Of a DNA stretch of 64,000 nt, positions 12,171-25,800 are shown one piece after another. Both the position numbers and the translations under genes were made by a program. The DNA lies in NCBI GenBank assembly GCA_017591395.1, contig WEDG01001469.1, positions 142,052 through 206,051 on the forward strand, read 5' to 3'. The notes under the pieces were generated by a model. It worked only from the letters and a program-made list of their open reading frames with translations, was not told the origin of the DNA and did no database searches. Position 1 is the first letter of the stretch. Every line of letters begins with the position of its first letter. The stretch comes from Schistocephalus solidus. Its lineage: Eukaryota; Platyhelminthes; Cestoda; Diphyllobothriidea; Diphyllobothriidae.

Positions 12171-13265
12171 CTCCTCCGTAACTTCCCAGCAGATTTGTGC
12201 TATCTCTCGCGCAATATGCCCCCCTTATTGTCCTCTTAGTAAAAAAACGACAGATAAAGTAGGTGAAATAGAAAGCGATGTGCAAAAACAAGTGCGTCAC
12301 AAGTTCAGTTACAAGTGTAGTCACGTGCGTGCACGCCATGGCAGAGCAACGTTCAATGGCGCCCTTCACGCTCCCACACCAGCAGCATTATTAGCCACCC
12401 GACCAATCAGAGCTCAGATGATAAAAATCAATTGTCGAATGAGCACGGAAAGTGTCGTATCTTGACATGTCGTGATTACAGTGTGTCCGGCAATATCAAC
12501 TCTTATTAGGGCAGATGACGCATTCAAGAGGTAGTAATGCAAATGTTGGGGTATTTTTAAGATATAGTCTTCGTGGCAAATTTCAGAATTCTGCACTTTT
12601 ACCTTTTACCCAAAAAAACGCTGAAATTTACTTAAAGATTTGGTAATTTCCGTGGTGGATACCAACAGTCAACCCAGTAAAGCAATATTAGAACACTTGC
12701 TTAACAGGGAAAACCCAACCCTAATAACACCAGCCATGCTGCGACGCATGATTGGCAGTACATTAAATAAATTGTATTGAATAATTTCGAGGTAAATATC
12801 AGTGGTGTCTGCGTTTCAAGGGTGGAATTCCCGCAAAGCTGCAAGGACTGTACAATGAGATGTGTATGCCACTTCCGCCACTTCCGCAGACTCTACTCCC
12901 AATAGTAATTTAGACACGTGAAAGACATACTGATAGGCATTTCTGTGCTCAATAACAGCATTTAACATTCCAGAGAATCATGGAGAACAATGGACGACGT
13001 TGATGAAGCCGCAGGATCTGATCGTTCAGTAGCTGCGCAATAGGCCCTCATGTGGCGCTTTACGCATCCATGCGGGCCTATCACATATCTTCTTATCTGT
13101 TTGATAACCCAAAGAAACACGTCCTTATTTTGACAGCTTTTCTTACACTCGTGAATCATATCTATCGACTCGAATCCAGAGGACCAAAGTACTTTTAGCT
13201 GTCATATATGTAAAGAGGCAAATTCGACTTTAACGTAAAGGACAGAGAATCCTACTGGATGACAC
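12171..13265. other. Upstream region of PPP4R2
   Basis: No coding exon or repeat is recognised between the transposase relic and PPP4R2. The promoter and any non-coding first exon of PPP4R2 would be here, but I see no clear TATA box or trans-splice acceptor. An in-frame TGA at 13260-13262 bounds the PPP4R2 reading frame. Confidence 0.4.
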
Positions 13266-13280
13266 ATGACCCTCCTGGAT

Positions 13281-13803
13281 ATGGAAAATAAAGAGGGCAT
13301 ACTGTTGGCGCTTAAAAGTAAACGGAAACTTTTTCCTGCTTTTAATCTTTCTTAGGCCTTGAGAAGGACGGCTCGTCCATCCCGGCCATCCTCGAGGAAT
13401 ATCTTCGAGAGGTTGCAAGACATGGACAGACTCTGTACGTCATATAGTTATGCTTATGATAACTAGCATCCCATGGGTACACGTCAAACCACTTATTCTG
13501 CACAAGTTTAATCAAGTCGTCACTGAATTCATTGAGGAGTTTTCTCAAGAAGACTATTTTCGTGGAAGAGTGCTGAGTCAGGCTAGCCTTTCTGAATTAA
13601 GACAACGGGTTTTTGACACTCTTAAATCGTTTCAAGGGTAAACATATTCCAATTTATTGTCTCCTCCTCAGTACACCTTTTACCATTCAGAGGATTTGCG
13701 AGCTGATTATTCAACCCAGGAAGCACTACACGAGACCAGACAAGTTTTTAAGAGGCTTCGAGCGAACGTGTTCTGTAGTTTCCACCGTCGACTGTTATGG
13801 CAA
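13281..13803 (+). CDS. PPP4R2: PPP4R2 exons 1-4 with three mini-introns
   Basis: Exons 1-4 encode the conserved PP4-binding core, residues 1-139. They are separated by introns of 38 nt (13318-13355), 32 nt (13435-13466) and 34 nt (13638-13671). The donors are GTAAAC, GTACGT and GTAAAC; the acceptors are CTTAG, ACTAG and CTCAG. Each removal restores the family alignment: K-S-LEKDG at junction 1, QTL-IPWVHVK at junction 2, SFQG-TPFTIQR at junction 3. Exon 4 ends at a GTAAGT donor. Confidence 0.92.
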
Positions 13804-16800
13804 GTAAGTGCTGTCGTTTTCTTTCTTTCTAAATCCACTCTGTTTGGCCTCTTATTGTTCATTTAGAGCATGACCACCCAAACGTACTAATTCGAATGAC
13901 CTAATTTGTGGCGTAATGTAACGCGGTGTACATTAATTGAATAGTGTAGAACGTGATTCCTTGAATATGAATTCGAAAGATCGAGCCTCCTCCTCCCCCT
14001 TTTTTTAAAAAAACGAAATTCACTTGCCTTGAAAGAGCTAGGAAAGCTCCAAAATAAACAGTCTGTGGTTGCCGGATACTGCGTAATTATGCCACCACTA
14101 CAAGGGGATTGACAGACTTAGGCAAACTGGATGCCCGTGAGATCTCTTCAGTCCAAATCCACATGCATAAGATATAATTCTTTGTTTTGTTGAAGAATAT
14201 ATGAACCGGCCAAATGGATAGCCACTCCCAGAAAGCCTTTTGGGTAAATGTCTGTTACCAGCCATCCAGACACAATAGTTTCAGGCGAAGCTGCGTACCC
14301 TCTTCAGCCGGCTTTTTTCCGCATTGCGTGCACTCTGGACCTGTCTGAGAATGAATACATCACAGGAATTTGGAAGAGTATCGACGAGACTTTTACCGCG
14401 TTTACTCTAAATTTTTTTATCACACCCTTCACAAAAACGGTCAACCTAAGGATAAGCAGAACCCAGTCATCAGGCATGATCTCGTCTCTCACGTTTTGAA
14501 CCGCAAGTAACAAGATAATGACCTTTTTGGAAATCCGTGAAAATCGAGATTTAAGCTCTGGGAGATTTGAGAGATTTGCTCTGGGACTGAGTAGACAGCG
14601 TCTCCTTACTGGTCTATTTGTTTTGCTTTCGAGGTGAACATATCAGCTAAAAGACGGAAGATAACGATTTATGCTTCCTATTTTTCAAAAGTAGGTAGTT
14701 ACCTCTTCGTTTCTGTCAGGTATCTGAAAAACTAATTTGCATTAATGTCTTCTTGTTTGACATCACATTAGTGACTTCGGTTTGTGAAGTTCCTTGGAAC
14801 ACATATATCCTTGCTTCAATAAGTCCCGTCGTCTAATCGGAGGCTTCTGTATTTTTAAAGTTTCTAAATTCGGTTATTCCTTTTTGTTTAGACAAATACG
14901 TAACGAGGGTTTCAAAATTTATTCTTACTTTTCAGCAAAATACACAACTTGGATCCACGTTTCTCGGACCACTTACGTCCTGACGATTCCTCGATCCTTA
15001 ATGGATCACTAACGGACGGTAACTCTACCGGGTCTGCAGTAGACACGAGTTTGAGCAAACGTTCGGACGAGGATGAAGAGGATGATGACGGTTTTCCAAA
15101 ACCTTCAAAGAGCAGTCGCATGGAGTCTTCGTCCACTGCAGTATCTGAATCCACCGCCTGGTCTACCACAGTTACTTCACCACGTCCTCGTATTAGTTTC
15201 CACCGGCCTATTTCCTCGGCGCAAGGCTGTGATCTCGAAAGGGTATGCTCCTTAAGCTTTTAATCTTTTGCGAAGCAAATCTTTAACCTTCCTAATTACT
15301 TCGCATCAGTTACGTAAATTTTACGCCACCCGGGAGAACAAAACCTGCCAGTTGCTTAATTAGCATTCAACAACGCCTGTTTTTAAAACAGGTGGGCTCT
15401 CGGGTCTGACAGTAAAATAGTACTTGAACATTTGACAGCAATACTCCCTGTACTCCTATAAAGGGACACGCGGTAGATACGCTGAACCAACACGGGGCCT
15501 AGATTAAGTCACTGTACGCGTTATTCGGGATACCATACATGGGAGTGTGGTGTCACGCCTAGGCACAGGGGCACGCCGCGCCAGTCACATACACCTTACC
15601 CCCGCATCAAATGTTTCGAACAGTGAACTCATGACTCAAAAGAGGGAGAGAGTAATTTCGATTATGGGGACTACGTCCCCATGGCACTCGGTGCATATTC
15701 TTTACCTTAAGCAAACTGCTGCGCCTGAATCTATTACTACGCAATAAAAGGCATGACCTAGAAGACTGCTATTTCACGAATAAATCCGTTCTCTCGTGAT
15801 GGATAGCCAGGCTGCAATGGCTCGTTTTTAATGTAGCTTCTATGACACACCCATCAAGTTGGAATATTACCTGTCTCTGTCTTTTGTGTGAAATCTCTGT
15901 CCATCGTGTACGGACGGGACGTGGGTAGCACGCAGAGACGGACTGTTTAGCGTCCCATCCCGCCTCTGGTCTTCTTGAAGATTTCACGATATTAAGCCCA
16001 GATGGGTGAGCGAGGAGATAGTGTGTTATGTGCCGCGAAATTCTGCTATCATTATAAATTAAGTAACGCGCAAGTTACCCTTAACGCGTTCACTATAACT
16101 TACGGCTCACCTTTGGCATAGTCGGTAACGACGATGAAACTATCAGCAACATTTCCAGACATGAATAAACAGCAACCTGATTGACATGACAGTTCGACCG
16201 TCGATTTCCACGAGGTCCACCGTATGCTCCACACCAAGTGGTGCTGGGACGATGACTTGCGCGTGAATTTGTTTAAGTGATAGCAGCCTTGCGCTGCAGC
16301 TACCTCACTCTCTCCTCCCCCACCTGAGCCCGTTGTCAAGACAGAGTCAAGAAGATCGGAGATGGGAGAGTGCGCAGGTGGCTGGCGTGGCCGGAGCCGC
16401 CCCTGGGTGTACCACCACACCTGGCTCGGATCCCATGGAGTGGGAGTGCCATAAAGGCCACATTAAGAAGGAGCCATTGCAGCCTGCCTCTCAGTCCACC
16501 AGTCAGCCACTCCAGACAAAACACACATTAAGCTGACCACGCGGTCCGAGTTATCCCATCAGTTGGCAACCTTCCAAGCCACGGCTCTTAGCGCACCGTG
16601 ATAGTTTCAAGCGCTTCAGATTGTTTATAGTGAGGAAAATGCGCTGAGCTGTTGACCTTACTCTCTCCCCCCACCCCCACAATCAGACTACCATCCGAGC
16701 CAGTCAGTTGTCTGATGTGGGAGTGGGCGCATTGGCTGACGGGTCGGTGTACCCGCCTTCGCGTGTCACAGCACGACCTGGCCCCCATAACGCACACACG

Positions 16801-19800
16801 GGATTTACTTTCTCAGGGGATATGGAGGAGCCATCGCCGTCTGACTCCCAGTCCACTGGTCAGCCACTCGACACACAGCACATACACTGGGCCGACGGCG
16901 TGGTCTGGTGTAAGCGTCAGATTGGCAGCCTTCCAAGCCACGGTTTCTAGGACACCGTGATTTTGTCAGGTACATTATGATGATTGTGAGGGTGTTGTCT
17001 ATGTATTAGTGTAGATGGTGTGCGCTGATGTGGCTTAGCCTCCGGTAGTTTACCGCAGGTTGTCGCGGAGGTGCATGTGTCCTAATAGGCCCATGCGGTG
17101 TGTAAATGTGCTTGAGCAGTGAGGGCAGTGGAGGCGGGCGCGTCGACTGTATGTCGGAGCCCCAGGCACTGGTTCACCAGCCTCCGTGCGATGGATTTGC
17201 TGGTGACCGACCAGGCCGATGGGGGAGCGTAGGCGCTGATGATGGTGGCGAACTGGTCTCCCCAAAGAGGCAGGCGGAGGCTCATCAGGCGATCATTGAT
17301 ACCCTGCGTTAGACAGGGCAGACGTCTCATGATGTCGTTCCGGATGGCAAAGACAACACCAGCGTCGTGTCGCTCTGCTTTTGTCCCTGCCGCTCTAGAA
17401 GAAGGTGTAGCCGGCACCCACCTCCTCCAGCTGACCCTGCTCAGAGAATCGGGTCTCTCTGAGAGCAGCAATGTCCACCTTGTAGCGCACCAGTTCCCGA
17501 GCGACTAGCGCTGTCCTCCGTTCCGGCCGGTTGCTCCTAGGATTGTCTAAAAGGGAACGAACATTCCAGGCTGCTCGTGTGAGTGGACTGACCCGAGCAG
17601 CCTGGTGGGTATGGCGAGGGGGTGGGGACGGAGGGTATTGATGTTTGTTTGAGTTTTATGACCGCGTATTTTGTGATCTGCGAGCCGCGGCCGGCTGCAA
17701 AAGACGTGATAACCAGCATTTTTTAGGGCACCTTTTCTAGGCTCTTCCTCCGCGAGAAGGCAAGCAGTGATGTCCTTAAATAGGGCTGCTCGGACATCCC
17801 AGACGGCTGCCGAACTCCACTATGGGTCACGGTTTTGTTTTAGTGGGAGAATGACCCGAGTTAGCCTGGGCCGCCTACGGGGTTGCTGTCGCCCCCACCG
17901 TAAGACTTTTTGAGAGGGGGGAGGTGGGAAGTTCGGGAGTTCCGGGTGTGGAGATACTCACAACACCGGAGACCCTCTCCTGGTTTAGCCAGCCGGTCGT
18001 GACGGTTGCCCGGGGTTTGGCCGCTGGGAAGAAATCAACGTCGAGGAGCCACAGGTGAGAGTTGGGTACCAGTTAGAGGCGGCCACAGGAGCATTCACCA
18101 CCTGTACGAGACAAATGGAGCGACCAAATGCTATATGTGTGGTGCTACCCCTAGCTAGTACCTATACACCCCATTGACCTGGTAAACTGGTTACCAATAA
18201 CGTTATCATACGCCGCGAGGATGTTACAGCATGACACGCGTTGCGATCATCCAACAAGGCTTTATCCGTTGTCGGTCTTATTCGAGGAACCTTGAACGAG
18301 TGTGTGGGCTAAGAACATAGAAACGTACATATTTGGATTCAAAGTTTCAGAAAACCATCCTTTCTACGTCTCTCTAAGAAACCTCTGAGGTAGACCAAGT
18401 TTCGCTGGGTTTTCGGACAACCGGGGGGTAAAGGAAGGTACGAGAAGCATATCCATAAGCCGCTATCGCAATTCTTTTCCGGCCTCGATTTTAATAGTCT
18501 CTCTGATAGTGTTAATGATCCGTACTGCTTATTCTAACCCCTTATATTTGTATTCGCGTTAATTTTGGACTTATTCTGTACGATTGCTACGCTTTCTTTT
18601 GTCCCTTCGTCGGGCCCTTATTCCCTTTTTTGAGAAGTTATCTACAGTCAATGTGGTTGTCAAAATGACAATGTTTCTACAAATGTCTTGGTTAAATTTG
18701 CCTGATATGCCAGTTCGACAAACGACAATGAAACTCAGCATTACATCCGTGGGGGTGGCTGCGGGGTTATCCCAAATTCGGCCGTTTAGTCAAGCCAACC
18801 GACTCAATAACATGAAAACAATGAGTATCAAAATCTGTGGTTCGACGTTACACTTATAAGAGAGGTGGAAAACATCTGCTCAATACTTTAATATAACTGC
18901 CTTTACGTTCGATCAATCAGCGTTGGTTAGACGATTCCGGGTATTTACTATCTTTTGACTATCCGGATTGCATGACCTCGACGGACGAATGAATCTAGTA
19001 TGAGGTGCAACCGCATTGTTACTCACATAACTCCCTTCACTTAGTAGAATACTCTCCGTCTTAAGTCATGGTACACAATTCTTATTTATATCACTACGGT
19101 GGCACCTTAAGCTGACGACAAAGTAATGTAGATCCCATTGTTGTTAATTGGTGCTGCCTTTGGTCTTGCTATGGCAACCCCTCCAGCTTCTTCCGATGTT
19201 ATGTGGTTATATGTTTTACTTTATACCTCCCCTTTCATTAAAAATTTTAGTCCTCACCCACAAAATCCCCTGGAGATGATGAAAAGCCAGCCAAAATACC
19301 TCCGGACCTCTCCACAAACGTTGATTTATCTCCCTCATACGTTCAAGTGCCAGGGAAACAGAGTCTACAGAGGCCATTTCTAAGTGCGCTCAAACCCACA
19401 ACCGCTTCAGATGTCTTCAGGTCTCTAGAGTCCACGACTTCTGTCGGGAATGATGAGCACCATGCTTTTGATGCGAGTACGGAGAAGACGGATGTCATGT
19501 CTATACGACGACTTTTCCCGGAGACTGACTCCGAAGGTGCCGAGCTTTCTAAAGTAAGTTGACTTTTCATTCTCCAGTCTTGCTCAGTTCACTCGTTGCT
19601 TAGAATGCTCAACAGTTGAATTCCCTATCAATGAACACGTCAAACTCCGTTTGCTTTGGTGAAAGGGAAAAGGGAAAGGAGGTTTAAGATAAGCCGGACT
19701 TAACGAAAATGACCAGTGCGACCTGTGTAAGCCCAAGACCCAAACACATGTGTTGCTTTGTTCCCCGGCACATAGTAAACTTGCAGTTGAGGCTCGAAAA

Positions 19801-22800
19801 TATATCGCACGCGTAGTTATCCGGGTCCCTTGCGTCAATCTAAGTGACATACTTTACATTAGTTCTTTGTACTAACGTGACGATAATATTGCTGTCATCG
19901 TACCTGTTATCACAGCAGTGGTATCTAGGCTTAACATTTCTGCTGGCTACAGACCACGTAAAGGCCTATGTACACACGCCAGTTTCTAAGTACGTTTCTA
20001 GTGGCTAAGTTTTGGGTGTCGTATTTTCCTCGATACTTGGCTTATTTTAGGTCTTTCCGACCTTCATCTGCTAGAACTAAGCCTGTCGCCCTGAAGGCCT
20101 CTGATTTTCGGCTGTCTTAGATCCTGCCGTTGTCGAATGACGTTCTGGCATTTAAACTCCAACTGACTACCGAATCGTTTTTTGCTTCCGCTTCCCCGTT
20201 TGGCAAACTAGCTTTCATTCCAGCCAAACAGACTGGTGACATGGTCAGGCGCCGTCTTCCGCGTGCCATGCGTTTTTGGCCCCATTTAGGTGACTCTTTG
20301 GTGGTCCAGGTCCCCTAGCCGCCACGTCTCCCGTCTATCAGGGCGCGACAGTTGTGCCCATCACAGTTTCGTGGAGCAATCGTGATCACCGCATACTCCA
20401 GGATTGTGGAGTATTTAGCGCCTAGATTAGTGAGCCTACTTAGTGCGCCATAATAATAATGACCTAGCCCGTTTTGGAAGAGAAGAGAAAAGACACGAAT
20501 GGGTGGGGGCCACATTCTGTAATGGAGCCTTGGGGTCAGAGCCCCGATGCTCGGCCAGTAGTGGGCCTGCGCAGGGTTTGTGTGGTTCTGAATGAATAAT
20601 CGTCATATGAGAGTTGGTCTGCGTCAGCTTGGTCGCTTGATAGCAGCATTTTTCCCCGCCTGTGATTGGCTGTACCAGAGGCAGCTCGGAAGCAGTAATC
20701 ACATAATTCTTAGCGTGACGTAGGTGCGAGAGGCGGAAGATATTTACGCAATCATATATACGCTATGAAAGAGTGAAACAAAAATTTCAATCGCCGCTCC
20801 TTGCGGATTAACAGTTTAGGCTGGTCCCAAACAACCGCTCAGATAGTTTGTTTGATGTTATCTTCTCCAGTGCATTGGCTCCAAAAGTTAACCACGAAGC
20901 GACTAGGGCCATCATCGCGTTTTGCGGTATTTTAAGGCAGTCGATGTGACAGGCCCTTCCACGCCTTAGTTGCAATGTCACTGTCGGTCCGTGCCTATTT
21001 CTTCACTTAATCTTTATCCTGCTTACCTAGCAGCTAACCTTTACTGAAGGGCCTTCTATTATCCGTCCCCGTTGGGCACGCGGGTAGCCAGAAGCTGGGC
21101 TAATGGTGAGCGCGTCTTCCCGAATCATTGACATTAATAGGACTTATTATCTCTCCACCCCTGCGTGATATCTTGTCCTAACAATCTCAGCCGTTCGATA
21201 TTTCGTCTAACGTTCGACGGGATTGTATTCTGTTGACAAATTTGTGGGAGCGCTCTGTATGATTTTTAGTTTTAGTTTGTACGTAGGCGCTGGCTGAATG
21301 CACTGCAAATAGCGTCTTCTTACCCTCTAATTATGTCGCGGTCGAATGAAGATGCTAAAGCGGTCGCTTTATATTCATAAACGTAGGGAGGATCCAAATG
21401 TTGTCATACCGGATCTCTGGCCAGAAGAAGCACCGCTCGGGATTCTGACTGTCAGCTTGAAGAGGCGGATGGTTTCACTCACCTCGGGACGCAAGGCTGC
21501 TGCGGAATGGATAGAGTAGGGATGATAACGTCTTCCGAATCGATATTTCTTGTAGGATTCTCTCAACTCTTATAAATTATTTTTGGTCCCGACGCGATAT
21601 CTCCATAATCCCAAAGGTCCACATCTACCGGGCGTCCGTCCGGTCACTCCTCCTGTACGAGTGTGAATGCTTTGCTGTGTATGTAAGCAAAGACACGTAT
21701 GACCTTCGACTGAAGTATACCATTGTTATTTCCAATGGGATAGTCCGGAGTTGCTGCAGAAACATCTCAGGGGTGACTCAGACCATGCAAAAAAGACGTC
21801 TGAGGAGGTTTTGACACGTTCTTTGTCATCCTCCTCATGTGGTCAGTGTTGCTAACCTTAGTCCATCGTCAGGGTCCACCTGGAGGTATCGACGTGGAGG
21901 TCAGTCCAAAACATGGCTAGCTGCAGTTTTCCAAGACATGAAAGTACTTCTTTGACCTTGTGTTCTCGGTCTTCCTCGCTGGAAGGGTGAATTTGTCGAG
22001 CTTCCCGGATCTGCTGTCGCAGATGGTCACGCACAGAAAGGTTTATTTAGTGGCACTATCGAGAACGGCTAGGTCAAGCATGATCACTGATGTTCCAATT
22101 ATAGGTACGTACTATCCAACAACCAGTCATAAATCGTTGTTCGGGGCAGAATTCTTCTACGTTTAGACAATGTATCATAAGTATATAGATGCTGGGATTT
22201 TTGTGCAATGTTGGGCACAGTTTTAGGTGCCTGTCGTAATCGACGGTGAACCTCAATAATAGTTTGTTTTCCATTGTTTGACTAATGTGTGGACTGCTTT
22301 GTTGGTCGATATTAAGGTGTGTGCACTGTCTGGAACTTTCTTCGCCTCTAGCTTCACATTCACAGTAGGACAGGTTGGCGGGGGTCGTTGTTAAGCAGGA
22401 AACGATAGCTACAGGCGACGTTAGTTTAAGTGCACCTTGCGGAGTGAAGCACTGTCGGATGGTAGTGCCAAACGAGTGTTAGCTTTGGGCAGTACGTCTG
22501 AACCCGAGTTTGAAAAGTTAAATCGAACGCTGCATCCACTGTGTCCTACACTAACCACAAGCGCTGCAGTGATAGAACTGCCAGCTTTGTTTGCTCATTA
22601 TTGAGTTAACTTCTGCTGAATGATGTCGCTATGCGTCTGCGATTATGATTATGAGGGATGGTGGTGAGATCAATCCGATAAGTAATGTGGCTTACAAGAA
22701 GCTGGACATGGTGTCTTACCGTGGCAACTGGACACGGAACGTGCGTTCGCCTTCTGTGCAAATGTGGAGGAGCCGGTCACCACTGACAAAGATCGTCAGA

Positions 22801-25800
22801 ATAGTGCCAACTTTGCTTCTGTTAAATTAATAAGTCTTAGGACATGGGAAGTTTTTTCAAAAGTGAAAAGACCGACCGCATTTATATCAGTTCTAGCACT
22901 TTCAGAAACCTCTCATGTCGCTTGCCTTCAAAGACGAGAGAAATGCTATAAATAATTGCGAAAATTCAATTTTCAGGTGGAGTAAGTGAAATGGAAGAGG
23001 TTATTGCTAACAGCATTATCTGAGGTCTAGAGTTTCGCACTTTGTGCACGACTTTTCATCTTCCAAGACTGATAATCCCGTTGCGCATACAACATTGTAA
23101 GGAAGGGAGAGCAAGTCGTCACCGTGCGTGTCAGTTTATGTCTGCGCACTCTTGCGAGGCAACAGGACAAAGAGCCCGTGGCTCGATAATCAGGGCTTTC
23201 GATTTCTCACCAACAAGTCGCGGGTTCCATTCTAAGGTCTTGCATCACCAGGTGTCAGATATGGCTGACTGATGGAGGTTAATAAGCCAGAAATAGCCAT
23301 TCCAGTTCCCCTTGTCTTTGTCGGCAATGTCTTTCTCTCTATGTGATTTGTTACATGCGTTTATCCGGAGGCCATGAGGTGGCTGCCCAAGGAGAGTGAA
23401 TCTTACCAGCAATCCTCTTGTATGGTTTTCCACCTGCAAAGTGAGCTCCTAAGGTCATGTAAGCTCATGTCTAAAGTTTCAGGCGCGCTATGTTGACGAC
23501 AGTAGTGTCATCATCGAAGAAGATAATATCAAGTACCTGAAAGCCCAACTCAGCTCCAGCGTCCCAGAAATACATTTCACTGTGAATGGATAAGTGGGTG
23601 AATGGTTTCAGCCTTTAGATGTTCTCGTCAGTCAGCAGTCCAACAGTCAGTTGATGACAACGTTCTTCGGAAAATCAACGAACACTGCGAAGGTCCTACA
23701 CTTTGACATTAGCCACCAGTTGCAACAACAACTGAGTTGTGTACGGCGGGTGTGTGCCCACGACCGCACGCCGGTTGCCTAGAGCACCAAACTCGTGAAG
23801 CTCTTCAGAGCCATTGAAAGCAGTCGGCGGTTATAAGGGGCCAACATGCAGACAGTCGACCGCCCTACATTATAGCGAATCATCTCATGCGTAAAGGCAT
23901 ATCGGAGGCCGTTGCTAGGCCACTAGGGCACCTCGGTATTTGAATTTCCCACAACCCAGTCTCAACGCTTCGGGGCCCACTAATCAGATCAAATGATGTA
24001 ATCCCCGAACAGAAGACGCTCGTCGTCTACCAGCTACAATTTATTTGTAGAGGATGCGACGGGGATGTCCGAGACTCAGTTGTCTGTGGGAGGAGAAGGG
24101 TAGACAGAAATTCGTGGATGGCAAAACACCCTACTCTGTCTAACCACCAATTTGACATTGGTATGGTCGAGGTCGTGGGTCGATCTTGCAACTACGAAGA
24201 AATACAAACTATGCTTCATGGCTGTCAAGTGTCGATTCGATCTACCGGTATATTCTTCAACTCCAACTTATACGACCCTGCAAACTCACGTAGCATGCTG
24301 TCGATAACTTCAAAGGGCCGTGCACAACGCCCACCCCTTCGACGTCCATCCTGGCAGCTTCTCAGGGCCTCTAGACTGGGCTCAGACAGCAATCAATACA
24401 GATGTTTTGGTATGCGGAAGAAAGTGGGTGCGTTTTTGCTGTCTCGGATGCAGGGAAAAGACGAAAATTGGAGTGCAGAGGTTCAGTATTGCGACCCCCC
24501 CCCCCCCCCATTCTCTCCAACTTCTTCAATGGCAATCTTTAAAATGTGCAGTTGTAGAGAGTATCAAGGGATTTAGTAGCATTGCTTCTGGGGCGTATTT
24601 ATTATCTTTGCGGTGAAATAGGGTCTCCAGATTCATGGTTATAAGTTTCAATTTTGCCTTGACAAAACTACGGACGACTGACCGTAGATTATCCTTTTTT
24701 AAAAGGTGGTCTTTTAATTCTGTGCGTTGATGGCGTCTTATTTTCCTTTTTTAGCTGCCTAGCCCCGTGGCATCCGCACCCACTAGTGTTCCTGTGGGCG
24801 TCCCGCATATTGATCAGATGCTGCGGCCTATGGGCCAGTTAGAGGCCTTTGTCAACACCATCTCTATGAGCGCCAGTTTGGAAAGTTCTGGGGCTGATAG
24901 TCTGACAGTTCCAAGTGAAAGTTCTGTCTTCTGTCCGTCCGAATCTTCCCCCACCTCTACTACCGAATCAGACCAACCTAGTGAGCCATTGAGCATTATT
25001 TCGATGACTTCCACTGAGGAAACCCTCCCCGCGCAGCCCTCTTCAGAAGAAATTGTGAAAATCAAAGAAGACGAAGATGTGAGCAACTTCTCTTGTAATG
25101 TATTTTCGCGTATACAAGCGGGCATGCTATCCCAATCTCTTTGAGTGTGAAGGGGACACGGGGTGTGGTTGCCTTCTGGTGGCGTGAGTTGTGCAGCCCG
25201 CAGTAACTTTCTGCCCTCTTGAGAAGCCGCGCATTCTTTAACGTATGTGAATATGCGAAACCCAGGTTCTTGTTGAAAAGAAGACGAAGGCGCAATCACT
25301 GGAGCGTCAATCATCAGGGACTTAATTAGTGCACCGAGGGAGCATTTTATAGTCAAACCATAGGGGAGGAGGAGACCAGTTGGCGGCGCAAACTTGGTTC
25401 AGTCACGCACACCGCCCCCCTGCTTATTCTGACAATGATTCTCATTTGTTGTTGTGCTCACACAGTCTCTGGTGGTAGAATCCCGTACGAGTCCGAAAGC
25501 CCAGACTAATAAGCCAGTGTTCCAGTGATCAGGATTTCCCTGTTTTGCAATATCCCGAGTGTACTAATCCAACAACCATGATGCTCATCTGGCTCAACCT
25601 CATACTGTTATTGCACTTCGCTGGCATAGAAACACCCCACAGCTGGATTTCTATGATTACAGCTGAATAAGTAACGCACGGCGGAAATGGTCTCGTAACA
25701 TCTACTGTAAATCCAACTGTCTGACTCCCACGCTAGCCTAATCCACTATCGTCGGGCCAGATTGGCCGAATTGGACTCCATATTACAATATCAATAGTAC

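Noticed and set aside
14912..15169. Ser-rich minus-strand frame
   Set aside because: Mirror of the acidic, Ser-rich PPP4R2 exon 5.
16333..16536. Recurring short frame with QSQEDRRWE also seen at 37696-37899
   Set aside because: It is the family S repeat read in antisense; the similarity is nucleotide repeat homology, not a gene family.
24118..24576. 152-codon plus-strand frame taken alone
   Set aside because: Its first part continues the Penelope-like relic and its last part reads through a poly-C run. It is not a separate gene.
24814..25356. 180-codon minus-strand frame
   Set aside because: It lies antisense to PPP4R2 exon 7 and runs into the intron. There is no recognisable domain, so it is treated as a shadow.
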